NCBI RefSeq assembly: GCF_905220365.1
Contig: NC_061153.1
Coordinates: 9,940,001-10,004,000, forward strand
DNA from: Vanessa cardui
Taxonomy: Eukaryota; Arthropoda; Insecta; Lepidoptera; Nymphalidae
Reading direction: 5' to 3'
DNA: 64,000 nucleotides
Shown in pieces: positions 63,601 through 64,000 of the stretch (position 1 is its first letter; every line of letters starts with the position of its first letter). The translations under genes were made by a program, and so were the position numbers. The notes below the pieces were generated by a model. It searched no databases. It was not told where the DNA came from and saw nothing but the letters and a program-made list of their open reading frames with translations.

Positions 63601-63854
63601 GAAATTTATTTAAAAAAAACAATAGGACAATTAACAAAGTGACAATCAGTTTTTATTCTAATAAACAAAACATAACAAAATAATCACCAATTAAAGAACA
63701 AAAATTGACTTACTCATTACTCGACTTACAACTACCCACTTTAAACAATGATAAAAATAACAATTGAGCGATGTTTCCACGTCGACCGACAAACCACCAA
63801 TGAATCCACGATAGGGTTGAGCGCTAGTTTTATACCCTTGATCTTGGATGTTCC
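63600..63854 (-). promoter_or_regulatory. LTR-like promoter region (minus strand)
   Basis: On the minus strand, after the stop at 63855-63857, the sequence GATCAAGGGTATAAAACTAG provides a TATA box (about 63827-63834). AT-rich sequence with AATAAAAACTGATTGTC follows. This is consistent with the 3' LTR of an LTR retrotransposon whose body lies right of the window. Confidence 0.45.
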
Positions 63855-64000
63855 TTACTCGGCCTCTCCTGACTGTGTATCTTCCTCGACCACATTCCCC
63901 AAAGGTTCTTCCGAGGAAGTCTCTCTTGCTTGATGACCTTCGTGATCATTGTCTTCAAGTATTGGCATAGACGGTCCAGCCAGCCAGGTGGCAGAGAATC
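63855..64000 (-). CDS. C-terminal end of an unknown ORF running off the window (LTR-element polyprotein suspected)
   Basis: 47 open codons on the minus strand end at TAA 63855-63857. The sequence is acidic: GPSMPILEDNDHEGHQARE, then SSEEPLGNVVEEDTQSGEAE. An acidic tail just upstream of a TATA-bearing LTR-like segment suits the end of a retroelement polyprotein, but no conserved domain is in view. Confidence 0.35.
   Translation of the reverse strand, partial: FSATWLAGPSMPILEDNDHEGHQARETSSEEPLGNVVEEDTQSGEAE

Overview
The window looks like heterochromatin-like or TE-rich intergenic DNA from a lepidopteran (butterfly or moth). It is AT-rich, has no recognisable host gene, and is almost entirely transposable elements. 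Lepidoptera is inferred from familiar repeat types: a tRNA-headed SINE resembling Metulj, the 3' tail ending TGAATAAAGTTTATTTTGATT, a LINE tail reading CATCAGGTG..GCTCGT..GCC, and a LINE ORF1 with an FP25K-like domain. Family names come from motif reading only. The letters for LINE families (A to K) are local labels.

Layout. 1-870: 3' end of a CR1/jockey-type LINE. 1.2-9.4 kb: LINE-H (zinc-knuckle ORF1 plus endonuclease/RT ORF2), interrupted by a Penelope-like element (PLE1, 1373-3622) and by LINE-F (6436-8131). 10.2-15.35 kb: a decayed BEL/Pao LTR retrotransposon. 15.6-18.1 kb: dispersed repeats, including an 85-bp-arm foldback. 18.97-20.7 kb: LINE-I ORF1 (minus) split by an RTE fragment. 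20.7-23.6 kb: LINE-E copy 1, then a SINE-like repeat at 23.9-24.2 kb. 24.87-32.64 kb: near full-length LINE-A (minus), carrying an R1-clade insertion (27333-29481) and an 875-bp TIR element (31417-32291). 32.8-35.1 kb: a DNA-transposase remnant and the 5' half of an R1-clade element. 35.5-38.5 kb: a LINE remnant and LINE-E copy 2 (minus).

38.5-50.75 kb is a four-level nest: LINE-B contains LINE-C (FP25K-like ORF1), which contains Penelope-like PLE2, which contains a Harbinger-like MITE. 50.75-54.7 kb: LINE-G and LINE-K (both minus). 55.95-58.08 kb: LINE-E copy 3. 58.08-61.0 kb: LINE-J, with RT and a C-terminal restriction-like nuclease, carrying two oppositely oriented SINEs. 61.5-62.65 kb: fragments, including a second copy of the repeat at 15.6 kb. 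The last 150 bases hold the C-terminal end of an unknown reading frame followed by an LTR-like promoter (minus).

Nearly every coding region has stops, frameshifts or deletions, so this is mostly a fossil record. Many insertions restore an open host reading frame when the insert and one target-site duplication (TSD) are removed, which fixes their boundaries and the order of events. The autonomous families supply the machinery: APE-type endonuclease/RT for the LINEs, GIY-YIG/RT for the PLEs, and RT/RNase H/integrase for BEL. The SINEs, MITEs and tail fragments are candidates for having parasitised such machinery. The points most worth checking are the shared precise terminus GAAGTCGGTT, template-switch palindromes in the BEL element, a covarying 3' hairpin in LINE tails, a SINE/LINE shared 3' end, and the REL-type LINE-J.
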